Assembly: GCA_002344355.1 (NCBI GenBank) | Contig: DDTN01000046.1 | Coordinates: 124,001 to 188,000, forward strand | Length of the DNA: 64,000 nucleotides | From: Proteobacteria bacterium UBA2363 | GTDB taxonomy: Bacteria > Pseudomonadota > Gammaproteobacteria > Xanthomonadales > UBA2363 | Direction: 5' to 3' | Shown: positions 43,005-51,425 of the stretch, piece by piece | Numbering within the stretch: position 1 is the first letter of the stretch | Layout of the letters: every line of letters starts with the position of its first letter | Notes under the pieces: model-generated | What the model was told of the DNA's origin: nothing | Seen by the model: only the letters and a program-made list of their open reading frames with translations | Database searches by the model: none | Program-made: the position numbers and the translations under genes

Positions 43005-43394
43005 TCAATCGGCCGGCAACTGGTAGATCTGGATCAGGTTGCCGCAGGTGTCTGCGAATACCGCGATCCAAACCGGACCGGCCTGCATGGGCTCCCGAGT
43101 GAATTCGACGCCCGCATTGCGCAGCCGCCGGTACTCGGCGTGGATGTCGTCGACCTCGAAGGCAGTCAGCGGGATGCCCTGCTCGAAGAGCGCCTGCTGG
43201 TAGGCGCGGGCGGCCGGATTCGCATTCGGCTCGAGGGTCAGCTCGGCATCGCCGCCTTCGGGCGAGCGCACCGAGATCCAGCGGTACTCGCCGACCGGGA
43301 TGTCCTGACTGGGCAGGAAGCCCAGCGTGCCGGTGTAGAAGGCCAGGGCCTTGGCCTGGTCGTCGACCAGGACAGAATTTAGCCGGATCCTCAT
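43005..43394 (-). CDS. VOC-superfamily (glyoxalase/bleomycin-resistance-like) protein
   Basis: 129 residues with the vicinal oxygen chelate fold: MRIRLNSVLVDDQAKALAFY, TGTLGFLPSQDIPVGEYRW, FEVDDIHAEYRRLRNAGVEF, and AVFADTCGNLIQIYQL. The start ATG at 43394 is the normal family N-terminus and overlaps the AraC-family gene stop by four bases (ATGA). Possible roles are dioxygenase, epimerase or drug binding; metal ligands appear partly absent. Likely coregulated with its AraC neighbour. Confidence 0.87.
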   Translation of the reverse strand: MRIRLNSVLVDDQAKALAFYTGTLGFLPSQDIPVGEYRWISVRSPEGGDAELTLEPNANPAARAYQQALFEQGIPLTAFEVDDIHAEYRRLRNAGVEFTREPMQAGPVWIAVFADTCGNLIQIYQLPAD

Positions 43395-43882
43395 GGCTTG
43401 CTCCTGTGATGTGATGGGGACCGGCACTGTGCAGCGCTTCGCTCCGACGCGCTTTGCAAAAATTGCGGGCTGCTCCAGGCCGCGGTCATCAGCGCCAGGC
43501 AGCCCGGCACGAGCAGGGGCGGCATCCGTCCTGGCGCCGCCAGCGCCGGCAGCAGGCGGCGCCGGAATGCCGACGGCGGCTCGCCGAAGCGCCGGCAGAA
43601 CGCCGTGCTGAATCCGGCCGGGCTCTCGAAGCCGACCGACAGGGCGACCTGGGTCACCGACCCTTCGCCCAGCGCAAGGAGCTGGCGAGCGCGCTCCAAC
43701 CGCATCCGGATCCGGTACTGGTGCGGCGTGTCGCCGAACACGGCGGCGAAACGACGGATGAAATGGAACGGCGACATTCCAGCCTGCGCGGCGACATCGG
43801 CTAGCGCCAGCTGCGAGGCGTCGGGGTCGGCCAGCAGTTGCCGCGCACGATGCAGTCGCAGTCGCATGCCGCGCGTCAGCAT
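43391..43882 (-). CDS. Short AraC-family transcriptional regulator
   Basis: 163 residues. The two helix-turn-helix units of AraC fill the N-terminal 110 residues (LADVAAQAGMSPFHFIRRFA and VTQVALSVGFESPAGFSTAF followed by FGEPPSAFRRR). There is no N-terminal effector domain; the C-terminus is short and unstructured. DNA binding is clear; the ligand, if any, is not. The gene overlaps the VOC gene by four bases, so the pair is an operon and the VOC protein may be its target. Confidence 0.9.
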   Translation of the reverse strand: MLTRGMRLRLHRARQLLADPDASQLALADVAAQAGMSPFHFIRRFAAVFGDTPHQYRIRMRLERARQLLALGEGSVTQVALSVGFESPAGFSTAFCRRFGEPPSAFRRRLLPALAAPGRMPPLLVPGCLALMTAAWSSPQFLQSASERSAAQCRSPSHHRSKP

Positions 43883-44120
43883 GGCGGGAGGGCGTGTCGG
43901 CAGATCATTTGGCCCGCAACGCTACCACCGTGTCCCTCGTGCGTGTCGCCGCGCACACAGGACCGCTCAGCTGCCCGGAAATCCGCCGGCGGCCAGCTTT
44001 GCGCTGGGAGGCCGACCACCGACCCTGCTCCGACCCGGTAGCGTGGCGGGAATGCACAGGGCAACGCCATGCCACAGGGCGACGCGCGGCCCGAAGCGCC
44101 CGCAAGCACCCGGCTGTGCC

Positions 44121-44471
44121 TCAGCCCCGCAACACCTTCGCCATCGCCTTGCCCTTCGCCAACTCGTCGACCAGCTTGTCGAGCATGCGGATCCTGCGCA
44201 TCAGCGGGTCTTCGACATTCTCGACCCGTACCCCGCAGACCACGCCAGTGATCAGCTCGCTGGCCGGGTTGAACGCCGGCGCCTCCGCGAAGAAGGTGCG
44301 GAAATCGGTCTGCCGGTCGAGCTGGTCCTTCAGGCCCTGCGCGTCGTATCCGGTCAGCCAGCAGATGACCTGGTCGACCTCGGCGCGGGTGCGGCCCTTG
44401 CGCTCGGCCTTCTGGACGTACATCGGGTAGACCTTGGCGAAAGCCATCGCGTAGACGCGGTGGTCGCTCAT
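44121..44471 (-). CDS. DUF2200 protein
   Basis: 116-residue cytoplasmic protein matching DUF2200: MSDHRVYAMAFAKVYPMYVQ, EVDQVICWLTGYD, DFRTFFAEAPAFNPASELIT, then VCGVRVENVEDPLMRRIRML. Function unknown. Its start overlaps the stop of the upstream small gene by four bases (TCAT on plus), so the two form an operon. About 240 bp to the AraC gene hold nothing recognisable. Confidence 0.88.
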   Translation of the reverse strand: MSDHRVYAMAFAKVYPMYVQKAERKGRTRAEVDQVICWLTGYDAQGLKDQLDRQTDFRTFFAEAPAFNPASELITGVVCGVRVENVEDPLMRRIRMLDKLVDELAKGKAMAKVLRG

Positions 44472-44803
44472 GGCTGCGCCTCCCCGGCCGGCCCTGCCTG
44501 GCGCGCGAGCAGATGCGCGCGGATGCCGGACACCAGCTCGCGCCAGTACGCCAGCGCCCCGGCATCGGGGGACTCGCCGAAATGCCGCCAGCGCCGGGCC
44601 TCGAAGAACAGGCAGGTGCGCAGCGCATCCAGGCTCGAGTGGTCGCGCCGGTTGGCGATCTCCGCGCAGCGCTCGAACGATCCCCAGCGCTCGTAGCCAT
44701 CGAAGGTGTGGGCGAATTCGATCAGCGCCAGCTCGCCGGCGTCGTCATCCGGGACATCCGCCGGCGCAAGCCGGTCGCTTGCGATCGTCCGACTGCTCAC
44801 CAC
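44468..44803 (-). CDS. Small uncharacterised protein upstream of DUF2200
   Basis: 111 residues; I do not recognise a family. Recognisable segments are GELALIEFAHTFDGYERWGS, a central SSLDALRTCLFFEARRWRHF and the C-terminal AYWRELVSGIRAHLLARQ. The GTG pair at 44798-44803 is preceded by GGAGGAA, four bases before it, so I prefer it over an ATG start at 44932, which has no ribosome-binding site and adds unrelated residues. It overlaps the DUF2200 gene by four bases. Confidence 0.65.
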   Translation of the reverse strand: MVSSRTIASDRLAPADVPDDDAGELALIEFAHTFDGYERWGSFERCAEIANRRDHSSLDALRTCLFFEARRWRHFGESPDAGALAYWRELVSGIRAHLLARQAGPAGEAQP

Positions 44804-44957
44804 GGCATTCCTCCATTCCTCCGGTGCCGTCAAGGGCGTGGCGGCAGGGCCTGCGCACAAGCGCGCCGATCGCCTGCCTCGGTGCGGGACGCCCGCCCCG
44901 GCAACGGCCACGAGCGCCGAGTCTCCCAGCACGGCTCTCCGTATGCCACTGCGCGGG

Positions 44958-45386
44958 TCACCGGCGCTGTGCAGGCAGGCGCCCGTCCCGCCGCATCCGC
45001 GTGCACAGCCACGGCGCCAGCAGCACCGCCACCAGCACCAGCGGCCACAGGTTGCCGTCGGCGAAGGTGTAGGCCGACGCCAGCTCGGGCCAGGACAGCC
45101 CCCGGGCCAGGCCGAAGCCGGTCTCGAAGAGCAGGGTCGCGGCCAGCCAGCCCAGGCCCAGACGCCATGCCTGGGCGGGCGAGCGCGCCGGGCGCCAGCG
45201 CAGCAGCAACCAGGCCACCGCGAACACCGCGGCGATCAGCACCAGGCCGCTGGCCATGGTGCCGGCGACCCGGCCCAGGCGCGGCAGCAGCGCCGCCTCG
45301 CGCAGCAGGCCGTTGCCGATCGCCAGAAGCAGGATCGTCAGCCAGGCCAGGGCGGCGTGCGGGAAAGCCAGGTGCGCCATTGGCAT
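44958..45386 (-). CDS. Four-helix membrane protein, unknown function
   Basis: 142 residues: four hydrophobic segments (LAWLTILLLAIGN, GTMASGLVLIAAVFAVAWLL, LGWLAATLLFETGFGLARG, LWPLVLVAVLLAPWL) in a topology resembling small DUF inner-membrane proteins. ATG 45386 or the next one at 45380 may start it. It is divergent from the ECF sigma factor gene, with about 180 bp between them. Confidence 0.66.
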   Translation of the reverse strand: MPMAHLAFPHAALAWLTILLLAIGNGLLREAALLPRLGRVAGTMASGLVLIAAVFAVAWLLLRWRPARSPAQAWRLGLGWLAATLLFETGFGLARGLSWPELASAYTFADGNLWPLVLVAVLLAPWLCTRMRRDGRLPAQRR

Positions 45387-45563
45387 GGTGCGGCTCCTTT
45401 GCCCGTTGCCGGCAGTGTGGCGGCAAACGGGCCACCCGGCATAGGACCGCAGGCCTGGAGGGCGTTGGCCTGGGTGGAGCCCGTCGCCTTGCGCGCCGCG
45501 GCAGGCACCTGCGCTAGGCTTGGCCGGCCAGACTTCCACTGCCCTGGGACGGGGGGCACCGCC

Positions 45564-46121
45564 TTGCCGACGGGTCCGATCACGCAGCTGCTGAGGGCGC
45601 GCGCCGCCGGCGAAGACGGTGCCGAAGCACGCCTTGCCGAGCTGGTCTATGCGGAGCTGCACCGTCTCGCCGACCGCCAGATGCGCGGCGAACGCGGCGG
45701 CCACTCGCTCACCCCCACCGCCCTGCTCCACGAGGCCTGGCTGCGCCTGCGCCCGGAGGACGGCGCCGGTGCGGCCGACCGCGCAGCGTTCCTGGGACTG
45801 GCGGCGCGACGCATGCGCCAGGTGCTGGTCGACCACGCCCGCCGCCGCGATGCCGACAAGCGCGGCGGTGGCGCCTGGAAGGTGACCCTGTCGAATCTCC
45901 CCGACGAAGCCGCGCCGGATCCGCAGATCGACGTCCTCGACCTCGAGCAGGCCCTCCAGCAACTCGAGGCGCACGATGCCCGCAAGGCCCGGGTGGTCGA
46001 GCTGCGCTACTTCGGCGGCCTGGAAATGGTCGAGGTCGCCCAGCTGCTGGGCGTTTCCCGGGCCACCGCGCAGCGCGACTGGGAAGTGGCCCGCGCCTTC
46101 CTGCATCTGCACCTGGGCTGA
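45564..46121 (+). CDS. ECF-family RNA polymerase sigma factor
   Basis: 185 residues of the Sigma70_ECF family. Region 2 (LVYAELHRLADRQMRGERGG, HSLTPTALLHEAWLRLR) and region 4 (LEAHDARKARVVELRYFGGL, MVEVAQLLGVSRATAQRDWE) are present. The best start is TTG at 45564 (LPTGPITQLLRARAAGEDG), after a GGGG ribosome-binding site. A TAGGCT at 45514-45519 may be its -10. A Ser/Thr kinase begins seven bases after its stop, a pairing common for this ECF group, where the kinase takes the place of an anti-sigma factor. Confidence 0.9.
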   Translation: MPTGPITQLLRARAAGEDGAEARLAELVYAELHRLADRQMRGERGGHSLTPTALLHEAWLRLRPEDGAGAADRAAFLGLAARRMRQVLVDHARRRDADKRGGGAWKVTLSNLPDEAAPDPQIDVLDLEQALQQLEAHDARKARVVELRYFGGLEMVEVAQLLGVSRATAQRDWEVARAFLHLHLG

Positions 46122-46128
46122 GGTAGCG

Positions 46129-48408
46129 ATGGACACGCGCGCCCTGGCGCTGCTCGAGGAGGCCCTGAACCGGCCGCCCCCGGAGCGCGAGGACTTCCTG
46201 CGCGAGCGAGCCGGATCCGGAACCGCGCTGCTCGCCGACGCCCTCGCCCTGCTGCGCGCCCACCAGGCCAGCGAGGGACTGCTGGAACCGCGCCGCCTAC
46301 CGGAGCGTCTGGGGCCCTGGCGCCTGGTCGAGCAGGTCGGTGCCGGCGGCATGGGCGAGGTCTACCGGGTCGAACGCGTCGACGGCGATTTCACCCAGCG
46401 CGCCGCCCTCAAGCTGGTCGCCCTGGGCGTCGGCGGCCGCGACGCCGTGGCCCGATTCCATGCCGAGCGCCGCTTCCTGGCGCAACTGGAACACCCCAAT
46501 GTGGCGCGCAGGATCGACGGCGGCACCGCGCCCGACGGCCGGCCCTACGTGGTCCTGGAATACGTCGATGGCGACCCCATCGACGAGTGGTGCCAGCGCC
46601 GGCAGCTGCCTCCGCGGGCGCGCGTGCAGCTGTTCCGGCAGGTGCTGGCCGCGGTGGACGCCGCGCACCGGGCGCTGATCCTGCACCGCGACCTGAAGCC
46701 GGCCAACATCCTGGTCACCCGCGACGGCCAGGCCAAACTGCTGGACTTCGGCATCGCCAAGCGCCTGGATGCCGACGCCGGCCTGACCGGGGCCGGCAAC
46801 GCGCCCCTGACGCCGCAGTTCGCCAGCCCCGAACAGCTCGAAGGCCGGCCGCTGACCACCGCATCGGATGTCTACTCCCTGGGCCTGGTGCTGCACCTGC
46901 TGCTGACCGGGCGCCTGCCGGCCCAGCACGAGGAGGAGCGGCCGCCGGGCCAGGCCCTGGCTTCCCTGCAGCGCCGGCCGACGACCCGCCCGAGCGCGGC
47001 GCTGGCCCCGGACCGCCTGCACCTGGGCCGCCGCGAGGCGCAGGCCTGGCGCCGGCAACTGGCCGGCGACCTCGACCGCATCCTGCTCAAGGCCCTCGCA
47101 CCCGACATCGACCGGCGCTACGCCAGCGTCCCGGAATTCGCCGACGACCTGGCGCGCTGGCTGGACCTGCGCCCGGTCTCGGCACGCCACGGCGAACGCA
47201 GCTATCGCCTGCGCCTGTTCCTGCGCCGCAACCGCCTGGCCGCGGCGGCCGGAACGGCAGCGGTCCTGGCCCTGGCCCTGGGCCTGGCCGCTGCGGCCCA
47301 CCAGGCGCGCATCGCCCGGGCCGAGGCCGCCCGGGCGTCCAGCGCAAACGCCTTCCTGATGCGCCTGATCGCCGATGCCGACCCGGTCGCCAGCGGCCGC
47401 ACGCCGACCCTGCGCGAAGCCCTGGACCGCGCGGTGGACTGGATCCCGCAGCACTTCAGGGGGCAGCCCGACAGCGAGGCCGACGTTCGCCTTGGGATCG
47501 GCCGCGCCTACACCAGCCTGAACCTGCTCGATGCCGCTGCGGCGCAGTTCCAGCGCGCCCTGGACCTGCGCCGTCCGGGCACCCCCGAGCACGCCGAGGT
47601 GCGGCAGGCACAGGCCCTGCTCGACTGGAGCCTGGGTCGAACCGACCGCGCCGAGTCCGGCTACCGGGACGCCCTGGCGGTGCTGGCCGCGGCGCCGTAC
47701 CAGGCCCGCGCCGCCGGCCAGGTACGCAACGACCTGGCCGCCCTGCTCAATGATCTGGGCCGCTTCGACGAGGCCGTGCCGCTGGCCGCCGCGGCGGTCG
47801 AGGAGGCGCGCGGCATGGCCCTCGGGCCGGCCGTGCTGGGCGCGCGGCTGGAGAACCTCGGCGGCGCCCTGCACGGCGCCGGGCGCCTGGCGGAGGCCGA
47901 GGCGGTCTACCGCGAGGCGATCGCGGCGCTCCAGCAGGCCCTGCCCGAACGGACCGTGGCCCTGGCCGTGGCGCTCAACAACTTCGCCCTTGTGGCCCGC
48001 GACGCCGGGCGCAGCGAGGAGGCGCTGGCCCTGTTCGAGCGCGCGGTCCAGGTGCGCGAACAGGCGTTCGGCCCGGACCATGCCGAGCTCGCCGGCCCGC
48101 TGACCAATGCCGCCCGCCTGCACGCCGAGCTGGGCCGGACCGCGGCGGCCCGGCAGGCCATCGGGCGCGCCCTGGCCCTGGCCGACCAGGCCTTCGCGCC
48201 GGACTACATCGGCCGCGGCCACGTCCACCTGGTGGCCGCCCAGGTCGCCCTGGCCGAGGGCCGGCATGCCGCGGCAGCCGATCATGCCGGCCAGGCCCTG
48301 GCGGTGTTCGAGCGCGCCGATTTCGCGAGCCCGGAACTCAAGACGCGGGCGCGCGCGCTGGCCGACCAGGCACGCGATGAGGCACGGGGACGCCCGGCTG
48401 CGCCTTAG
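46129..48408 (+). CDS. Membrane Ser/Thr protein kinase with TPR-like C-terminal region
   Basis: 759 residues. The Hanks-type kinase domain (about 62-345) has the Gly-rich loop QVGAGGMGEVYRVER, ATP Lys95 (RAALKLV), catalytic HRDLKPANIL (186-194), DFG (206-208) and FASPEQLEG. One transmembrane helix (about 371-390) separates it from a periplasmic or cytoplasmic helical region with repeated AxxxxxRALxLR/EAxxLxxxA units that fit TPR repeats (about 430-740). It is coupled to the upstream ECF sigma gene (7 bp) and followed 42 bp later by a large exported protein that may be its regulon member. Confidence 0.93.
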   Translation: MDTRALALLEEALNRPPPEREDFLRERAGSGTALLADALALLRAHQASEGLLEPRRLPERLGPWRLVEQVGAGGMGEVYRVERVDGDFTQRAALKLVALGVGGRDAVARFHAERRFLAQLEHPNVARRIDGGTAPDGRPYVVLEYVDGDPIDEWCQRRQLPPRARVQLFRQVLAAVDAAHRALILHRDLKPANILVTRDGQAKLLDFGIAKRLDADAGLTGAGNAPLTPQFASPEQLEGRPLTTASDVYSLGLVLHLLLTGRLPAQHEEERPPGQALASLQRRPTTRPSAALAPDRLHLGRREAQAWRRQLAGDLDRILLKALAPDIDRRYASVPEFADDLARWLDLRPVSARHGERSYRLRLFLRRNRLAAAAGTAAVLALALGLAAAAHQARIARAEAARASSANAFLMRLIADADPVASGRTPTLREALDRAVDWIPQHFRGQPDSEADVRLGIGRAYTSLNLLDAAAAQFQRALDLRRPGTPEHAEVRQAQALLDWSLGRTDRAESGYRDALAVLAAAPYQARAAGQVRNDLAALLNDLGRFDEAVPLAAAAVEEARGMALGPAVLGARLENLGGALHGAGRLAEAEAVYREAIAALQQALPERTVALAVALNNFALVARDAGRSEEALALFERAVQVREQAFGPDHAELAGPLTNAARLHAELGRTAAARQAIGRALALADQAFAPDYIGRGHVHLVAAQVALAEGRHAAAADHAGQALAVFERADFASPELKTRARALADQARDEARGRPAAP

Positions 48409-48450
48409 GCGACGAACCGGCCACTCCGGCCCGTCACCTGGAGCCGCACC

Positions 48451-50565
48451 ATGTCCCAGCCTTCGCCCCTCGCCCCGCCGGCCCGCCGCCTGCGTCGCGC
48501 CGCCGCCGCCCTCGCCCTGTGCGCCGGCCTGCCCGCCCTCGCCCAGCCGCCCGGTCCCAACGGCATCGCCTTCTGGAGCCAGCCGGTCGCCGGCGACTGG
48601 TTCGAACCCCTGCGCTGGGGCGGCGTCCTGCCCTGGCAGGCGGGCGTGCCCAATGCCGGCGCCACCGCCCACCTGTCCTGGCCAGTGACGGTGACGCTGC
48701 TGGGCAACGGACTGGGCGGCGAGTGCCACCACCTGAGCATCGGCGAGGCCACCCTGCGCATCGTTGGCGCGTCCGCGCACGCCAGCCTCACCGTGCACGG
48801 CACGCAGATCGACAACGCCGGCAGCATCGTGGTCGGCGGTGCCGACGCGACCAGCGGCTCCAGCCTGCGCATCGCCAACCACAGCAATGCCAACGGCACC
48901 GGCAGCCTGCGCCTGGCCGGGCCGGCCAACGAGGCCTGGGACGCCACCCTGGCCCCGACCTTCGACCTCGGCTGGCTTCTGGTGAACTGGCCGGGCCACC
49001 GCATCCTGGGCAACGGCGACATCAAGGTCCGCCTGCAGAACGACGGCCTGATCGAGGCCGACGTCCCCGGCCGCGAACTTCGCTTCAGCGGCACCCACCG
49101 GATCGACAACAACGGCCTGGTCGCGGCGAGTGGCGGCGGGCGGCTGCGCCTGGCGATGGCCAACGGCGATTCCGGCTTCCACCAGTCCGGCAGCGGTCTG
49201 CTCATGGTCGGGGACGGCTCCGAGCTGGTCCTGCAGAACGCCGGCACGCCGGGCCTGGTCGGCGGCCGCCTGCAGACCGTGGGCAGCGGACGCGCGCTGG
49301 TGATCAGCCAGGGCTTCCCGATCCAGGGCGTCGAGCTGGTCGCCGGCTCGACCCTGACCTTCTTCGGCAATGCCGGCGTCTTCCTCGGGCCGGCCACGGT
49401 CGCCAACGACGGTCTGATCCACACCGGCCCGCAGGGCTTCATCGCCTCGCGGTTCGGCCAGGCCGCCACGGTGGCCGGCAGCGGCCGCGTCCGCCTGGAA
49501 GGCGGCGCGCTGTCCAGCCTGAGCGGCGGAGGCGGCTACGCGCTGGTGAATGGCCCCGACCACACCATCTCCGGGGTCGGCCACATCGCCCTGCAACTGA
49601 CCAACCTCGGCACCGTGGACGCCGACCGCAACGGCCAGGGCAGCGGACCCGGCGAGTTGCTGCTGCAGAACAACAGCTTCGTCAACGACGGTCTGGTGCG
49701 GGCCCGCGACGGCGGCACCCTGCGCCTGTTCCAGGGCGAGATCGCCCAGGGGCCGGACGGCCGGATCGAGATCCTGGACGGCTCGGCGATGGCCCTGCAG
49801 GGCAGCGCGACCGGCAGCTGGATCCGCGGCGGCACGCTGCGCACCACCGGCAGCGGCCTGCTCTACTCGGAGAGCAGCAACGTCGGCATCGAGGACCTGC
49901 GCATCGAGGCTGGCAGCGCCGTGCTGGCGCCGTGTTTCCGCACCCTGCTGCTGGCCGGCAGCATCGTCAACGACGGCCTGCTGGCCGCCGACAGCGGGGG
50001 CTGCGGCCCGGCCTTCGGCCTCCTGCAGGCCCAAGGCACGGCGCAGATCCTGGGCGCGGGCGAGGTGCGCCTGCTCGCCCATGCCCCCGGCGCCAATGCC
50101 CGCCTTGACGCCGGCGCCGGGTCCCTGGCCCTCGGTGCCGACCAGTGGCTGACCGGCGAGGGGCGCCTGTCCGGCGCGCTGCGCGTAGACGGCCGGATCC
50201 AGCCCGACCAGCCGTACGCGCCGGCCCATCCGGTCGGCCGCCTGAGCCTCGACGGCGGTGCCAGCCTGGTCCTCACCGCCAGCAGCCGCCTGCATGTCGA
50301 CCTGGACGGCCTGGGCAGCTTCGACCGCATCGAGGGCAGCGGCAGCGTCGCCCTGGACGGGGCCCTGGTGATCGGGGCATCGGGCGGTTTCGTTCCGGTA
50401 CCCGGCGACCAGTTCGACCTGGTCACCGGCAGCGCGGTCGGCGGCGGTTTCCGCGACGTGGTCTTTCCGCCGGCCTATCCGCCGCTGGATGCCCGCATCG
50501 AGGTCCTGACCGACCGCGCACGCCTGGTGGTGACTCCGCCGGTGTTCGTTGGCGGCTTCGAATGA
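48451..50565 (+). CDS. Large exported beta-helix-like protein with C-terminal VFVGGFE
   Basis: 704 residues. A signal peptide (LRRAAAALALCAGLPALAQ) is followed by degenerate repeats of the form N-x-G-L/I-x-A: NDGLIEADVPGRELRF, NNGLVAASGGGRLRL, NDGLIHTGPQGF, NDGLVRARDGGTLRLF, NDGLLAADSGG. These suggest a right-handed beta-helix passenger. The last ~80 residues (FDRIEGSGSVALDGALVIGA and GDQFDLVTGSAVGGGF) resemble autotransporter-associated and similar repeats. There is no visible barrel domain; it ends PPVFVGGFE, a motif shared with the exported protein at 63052-63564. It follows an ECF-kinase pair. Confidence 0.8.
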   Translation: MSQPSPLAPPARRLRRAAAALALCAGLPALAQPPGPNGIAFWSQPVAGDWFEPLRWGGVLPWQAGVPNAGATAHLSWPVTVTLLGNGLGGECHHLSIGEATLRIVGASAHASLTVHGTQIDNAGSIVVGGADATSGSSLRIANHSNANGTGSLRLAGPANEAWDATLAPTFDLGWLLVNWPGHRILGNGDIKVRLQNDGLIEADVPGRELRFSGTHRIDNNGLVAASGGGRLRLAMANGDSGFHQSGSGLLMVGDGSELVLQNAGTPGLVGGRLQTVGSGRALVISQGFPIQGVELVAGSTLTFFGNAGVFLGPATVANDGLIHTGPQGFIASRFGQAATVAGSGRVRLEGGALSSLSGGGGYALVNGPDHTISGVGHIALQLTNLGTVDADRNGQGSGPGELLLQNNSFVNDGLVRARDGGTLRLFQGEIAQGPDGRIEILDGSAMALQGSATGSWIRGGTLRTTGSGLLYSESSNVGIEDLRIEAGSAVLAPCFRTLLLAGSIVNDGLLAADSGGCGPAFGLLQAQGTAQILGAGEVRLLAHAPGANARLDAGAGSLALGADQWLTGEGRLSGALRVDGRIQPDQPYAPAHPVGRLSLDGGASLVLTASSRLHVDLDGLGSFDRIEGSGSVALDGALVIGASGGFVPVPGDQFDLVTGSAVGGGFRDVVFPPAYPPLDARIEVLTDRARLVVTPPVFVGGFE

Positions 50566-50632
50566 GTCCGGTGCGCGCTCCCCGGCGACCGTCGCCGGGG
50601 GGCGCGCCAGCGGCGGGTCGCGGCGGCGGCGA

Positions 50633-51283
50633 TCAGGCGGGCAGCGCCGCGGCCTTGCGCGCGACCCGCGCCGCCGCGACCGGGAACACCACCGCGTAGC
50701 CGAGGATGCCGATGTTGCGCACCGTCATGTCGGCCAGCGGAACGCCGGCCAGCCCGGCCAGGGCCAGCCACGCCGCCAGGGCCAGCAGCCGGCGCTCGAA
50801 CCGCAACGCCTCGACGCCCCGCAGCGCCAGCGCGCAGCAGCCGGCGCCGATCGCGAACAGCAGGTCCCAGGCCAGGATGTCCAGGGCATAGGCCAGCGAC
50901 GGCCAGCGGAAGTCGAACACCGCCGGCGCCCAGGCCTGCGCCTGCACCGCCGGCCAACGGGCGACGACAAGTATCGACAGGTGCACCAGCACGGTGACCC
51001 CCGCGCACAGCGCCATCGCCAGCACCGCGCCCTGGGCGGCGGCCCGGTTGCCCGCCGGCACCCGGTCGCGCAGGCCCAGGGCGAACAGCACCAGGGCCGG
51101 TGCGATCGCCAGGATCAGCAGCTCCATGATCGTGAACCAGGGGTCCTGGATGGGCTGGTCGGGCGCCGGCAGGGTGGCCAGGCCGATCCCCAGGACCGGG
51201 GCGTACAACGCTGCGGGCACGGCGATGGCGTAGCCGGCCAGCACCAGACGACGACCCGCCGGGCGACCCCGGGCCCGCTTCAC
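50633..51283 (-). CDS. Multi-pass membrane protein, unknown function
   Basis: 216 residues with about six hydrophobic segments (LVLAGYAIAVPAALYAPVLG, IMELLILAIAPALVLFALGL, GAVLAMALCAGVTVLVHLS, AYALDILAWDLLFAIGAGC, LLALAAWLALAGLAGVPLA, IGILGYAVVFPVAAA). The GTG at 51283 with GAAGGGGG upstream is preferred to a longer ATG start that adds a basic non-family N-terminus. No named family recognised. It is convergent with the preceding large protein gene and lies downstream of the acyltransferase. Confidence 0.68.
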   Translation of the reverse strand: MKRARGRPAGRRLVLAGYAIAVPAALYAPVLGIGLATLPAPDQPIQDPWFTIMELLILAIAPALVLFALGLRDRVPAGNRAAAQGAVLAMALCAGVTVLVHLSILVVARWPAVQAQAWAPAVFDFRWPSLAYALDILAWDLLFAIGAGCCALALRGVEALRFERRLLALAAWLALAGLAGVPLADMTVRNIGILGYAVVFPVAAARVARKAAALPA

Positions 51284-51425
51284 GGCGCCCCCTTCGCTGG
51301 CCCCATCCGATGCGGCCGCATGGCGCGGCACCCTGGCCCGCAGGCAGGGCCGCGCAGCGCAGCGCGGCAGGAGCCGCTGCCGGATCGCCTGCCGCGCCAT
51401 CCCTTGCCTGCCATGCCGGGCACGC

